45,045 nt of DNA from an uncultured bacterium. Its GTDB lineage: Bacteria; Bacteroidota; Ignavibacteria; UBA10030; BY39. The stretch spans positions 1-45,045 of the forward strand of contig CALCJK010000033.1 in assembly GCA_937967455.1 (NCBI GenBank), given 5' to 3'. Of the stretch, positions 44,926 through 45,045 are shown piece by piece; positions within the stretch are counted from its first letter, which is position 1; each line of letters starts with the position of its first letter. Below the pieces are notes generated by a model. The model was not told where the DNA came from, searched no databases, and was given only the letters and a program-made list of their open reading frames with translations. Made by a program: the position numbers and the translations under genes.

Positions 44926-45045
44926 TTACGAATTAACAAAATATTCTAATATCCTTTCAACTACTTTATCCAATTCCTTCTCATCCTTAACATCAAACCA
45001 TCTAATCCTATTATCATGCCTGAACCAGGTTAGTTGACGCTTTGC
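44926..45045 (-). CDS. miaA: tRNA dimethylallyltransferase, C-terminal fragment at window edge
   Basis: The last 39 codons plus stop of a minus-strand gene that continues beyond the right edge. The fragment begins AKRQLTWFRHDNRIRWFDV, the highly conserved C-terminal (A)KRQ-TWFR...W segment of MiaA, which adds dimethylallyl to A37 of tRNAs reading U-initial codons, including serine tRNAs. The stop codon is only one base away from the 3' end of the convergent tRNA-Ser(GGA). The truncation is due to the window, not to mutation. Confidence 0.88.
   Translation of the reverse strand, partial: AKRQLTWFRHDNRIRWFDVKDEKELDKVVERILEYFVNS

Overview
The window looks like a chromosomal segment of a low-GC member of the Ignavibacteria (Chlorobi/Bacteroidota side of the tree). 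The basis is inference from gene content: two proteins end in a recognisable type IX secretion (T9SS) sorting domain with the YPNPFNP-type motif, a third has a related C-terminus, there is a PorV/PorQ-family outer-membrane protein and a large TonB-dependent receptor, several starts are GTG or TTG with weak Shine-Dalgarno sequences, and intergenic DNA is very AT-rich. No IS element, prophage, integrase or CRISPR array was seen. There is no gene-free stretch longer than about 250 bases. Almost every gene is on the minus strand; the exceptions are a glycosyltransferase (200-1360), an RNA methyltransferase (36185-36721) and tRNA-Ser(GGA).

Reading in the main (minus) direction from the right edge: the last 40 codons of miaA; three tRNA genes in total (two here, one at 15.9 kb); a CheY-like response regulator, der, a CoA-disulfide-reductase-like flavoenzyme and upp (40.8-44.6 kb); a tight rel-ruvX-mtgA-AlbA_2 operon (36.7-40.7 kb); a secreted phospholipase C/S1-P1-nuclease-like protein with a T9SS signal (33.8-36.0 kb); mnmA plus an acyl-CoA carboxylase carboxyltransferase (31.0-33.7 kb); and a LysM lytic transglycosylase lipoprotein (28.8-30.9 kb).

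From 28.7 to 17.4 kb lies a six-gene envelope/secretion locus: two large secreted proteins with T9SS-like tails, a lipoprotein, a TonB-dependent receptor, a PorV/PorQ-family barrel and a beta-propeller lipoprotein. It ends in a perfect 14-bp hairpin terminator directly in front of a purine permease gene. Next come tRNA-Ser(GCT), the overlapping gltX-glnS pair, folB-folK, a deoxynucleoside kinase, a 55-residue membrane protein and nadA.

The left 8.4 kb (1353-9816) is a self-contained operon with a promoter candidate at one end and a strong terminator at the other: giant TPR protein, plugless TonB-box barrel, ExbB/TolQ, ExbD/TolR, TonB-like protein and a double OmpA-domain protein. It resembles a Tol-Pal system in which TolB is absent and a dedicated outer-membrane barrel is present. 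This and the 17-29 kb locus are the best candidates for undescribed biology. Several upstream regions share a TTGnnn-N16/17-TATATT-like promoter pattern.
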